This document shows, in pieces, positions 5,355 to 5,828 of a DNA stretch of 5,828 nt. A model generated the notes under the pieces. It was not told the DNA's origin. It did no database searches and saw only the letters and a list, made by a program, of their open reading frames with translations. Position 1 is the stretch's first letter. Every line of letters starts with the position of its first letter. A program made the translations under genes and the position numbers. Location of the stretch: contig JBGOTP010000321.1 of the NCBI GenBank assembly GCA_041476545.1, forward strand, positions 1 to 5,828. The letters are read 5' to 3'. Source of the DNA: JBGOTP01 sp041476545 (GTDB lineage Bacteria > Acidobacteriota > Vicinamibacteria > Vicinamibacterales > CAVVIG01).

Positions 5355-5828
5355 CCGGACTCGTCGTCATCTTCCGCACGCAATCAGAGGTCGAGGCCAG
5401 CATCGTTCGAGGCCTGCTCGAGGCGCACGACCTGCCGTCGATTCTGTCGTCGTCGGCCACCGCGTCGCGATTTCCGGTCAATGTCAACGAAATGGGTGAG
5501 GTGCGGATCTCGGTTCATGAAGGTGACGCCGAGGAGGCGCGGCGGATCATCGAAAGCCACCGCACGGAGGCGTCGACCGACCGCGTGGTCCGCCTGCGCG
5601 ACGAGTTCGAAACACTCCAGCGCGACATCGAGTACCGGTTCCGCGATCGCGGATTGCTCGAGCAGGCGATGACCCACGCCTCACGCGCGAACGAAGACGT
5701 CAGCGGCGGTGTCCGCGACAACGAGTCGCTGGAGTTCCTCGGTGATGCCGTGCTGGGGTTCATCATCGCCGACCTCCTGTTCCGGGAGTTTCCCGCGTTC
5801 AACGAGGGACAGAAATCGAAGATGAAGG
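5351..5828 (+). CDS. rnc: DUF2007-like domain fused to ribonuclease III, C-terminus beyond the window
   Basis: From ATG 5351, which overlaps the phosphatase stop, 159 codons run to the right edge without a stop. Residues 1-72 (LVVIFRTQSEVEASIVRGLL, then VRISVHEGDAEEARRIIESH) resemble DUF2007 'putative signal transducing' domains: a ferredoxin-like beta-alpha-beta pattern with a helix of small residues. From about 80, LRDEFETLQRDIEYRF and LLEQAMTHAS are the N-terminus of bacterial RNase III, followed by the signature NESLEFLGDAVL (124-135) with metal ligands Glu128 and Asp132, then ADLLF and NEGQKSKMK. The second Asp/Glu pair and the double-stranded-RNA-binding domain lie outside the window. 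RNase III cleaves double-stranded RNA in rRNA maturation and antisense control. Ordinary RNase III would start near the in-frame GTG 5585 (residue 79); a GGAGG at 5566-5570 sits 14 bases before it. So a fusion, or two products from one frame, are both possible. Confidence 0.88.
   Translation, partial: MTGLVVIFRTQSEVEASIVRGLLEAHDLPSILSSSATASRFPVNVNEMGEVRISVHEGDAEEARRIIESHRTEASTDRVVRLRDEFETLQRDIEYRFRDRGLLEQAMTHASRANEDVSGGVRDNESLEFLGDAVLGFIIADLLFREFPAFNEGQKSKMK

Overview
The window looks like a high-GC bacterial chromosome. The GC-rich third codon positions of the long genes, the pairing of a membrane SpoIIE-type phosphatase with RNase III, and the overall style suggest an Acidobacteriota-like organism (possibly Vicinamibacteria). 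That placement is an inference from style, not from a marker gene.

Layout. The left edge (1-118, minus) holds the N-terminus of a PLP-dependent cystathionine gamma-synthase / O-acetylhomoserine sulfhydrylase-family enzyme. After a 250-base non-coding gap comes an accessory-looking block (about 370-2600). It contains an SDH_sah-type ClpP/SppA-fold serine protease, a small 71-residue partner gene with a good ribosome binding site, a decayed tyrosine-recombinase (integrase) fragment, and on the minus strand a toxin-antitoxin locus with an intact antitoxin and a truncated PIN-domain toxin. The integrase and the toxin are each cut off at their 3' ends and meet tail to tail at about 2159, as expected if one deletion removed both ends. 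A stretch of about 640 bases (2582-3219) has no recognisable gene.

The right part (3255-5828, plus) looks like core chromosome. A 699-residue membrane-anchored PP2C/SpoIIE phosphatase (RsbU-like: four membrane segments, an extracytoplasmic region, HAMP, phosphatase) overlaps by ATGA a reading frame that encodes a DUF2007-like domain followed without a stop by RNase III. It runs off the right edge.

How the parts relate. The methionine-pathway gene and the phosphatase/RNase III pair are probably conserved flanks. The block between them reads as the relic of an integrated element that still carries an apparently intact protease + small-protein pair and an orphan antitoxin. The observations most worth checking are the DUF2007-RNase III fusion, the protease/small-protein module, and the double truncation junction.
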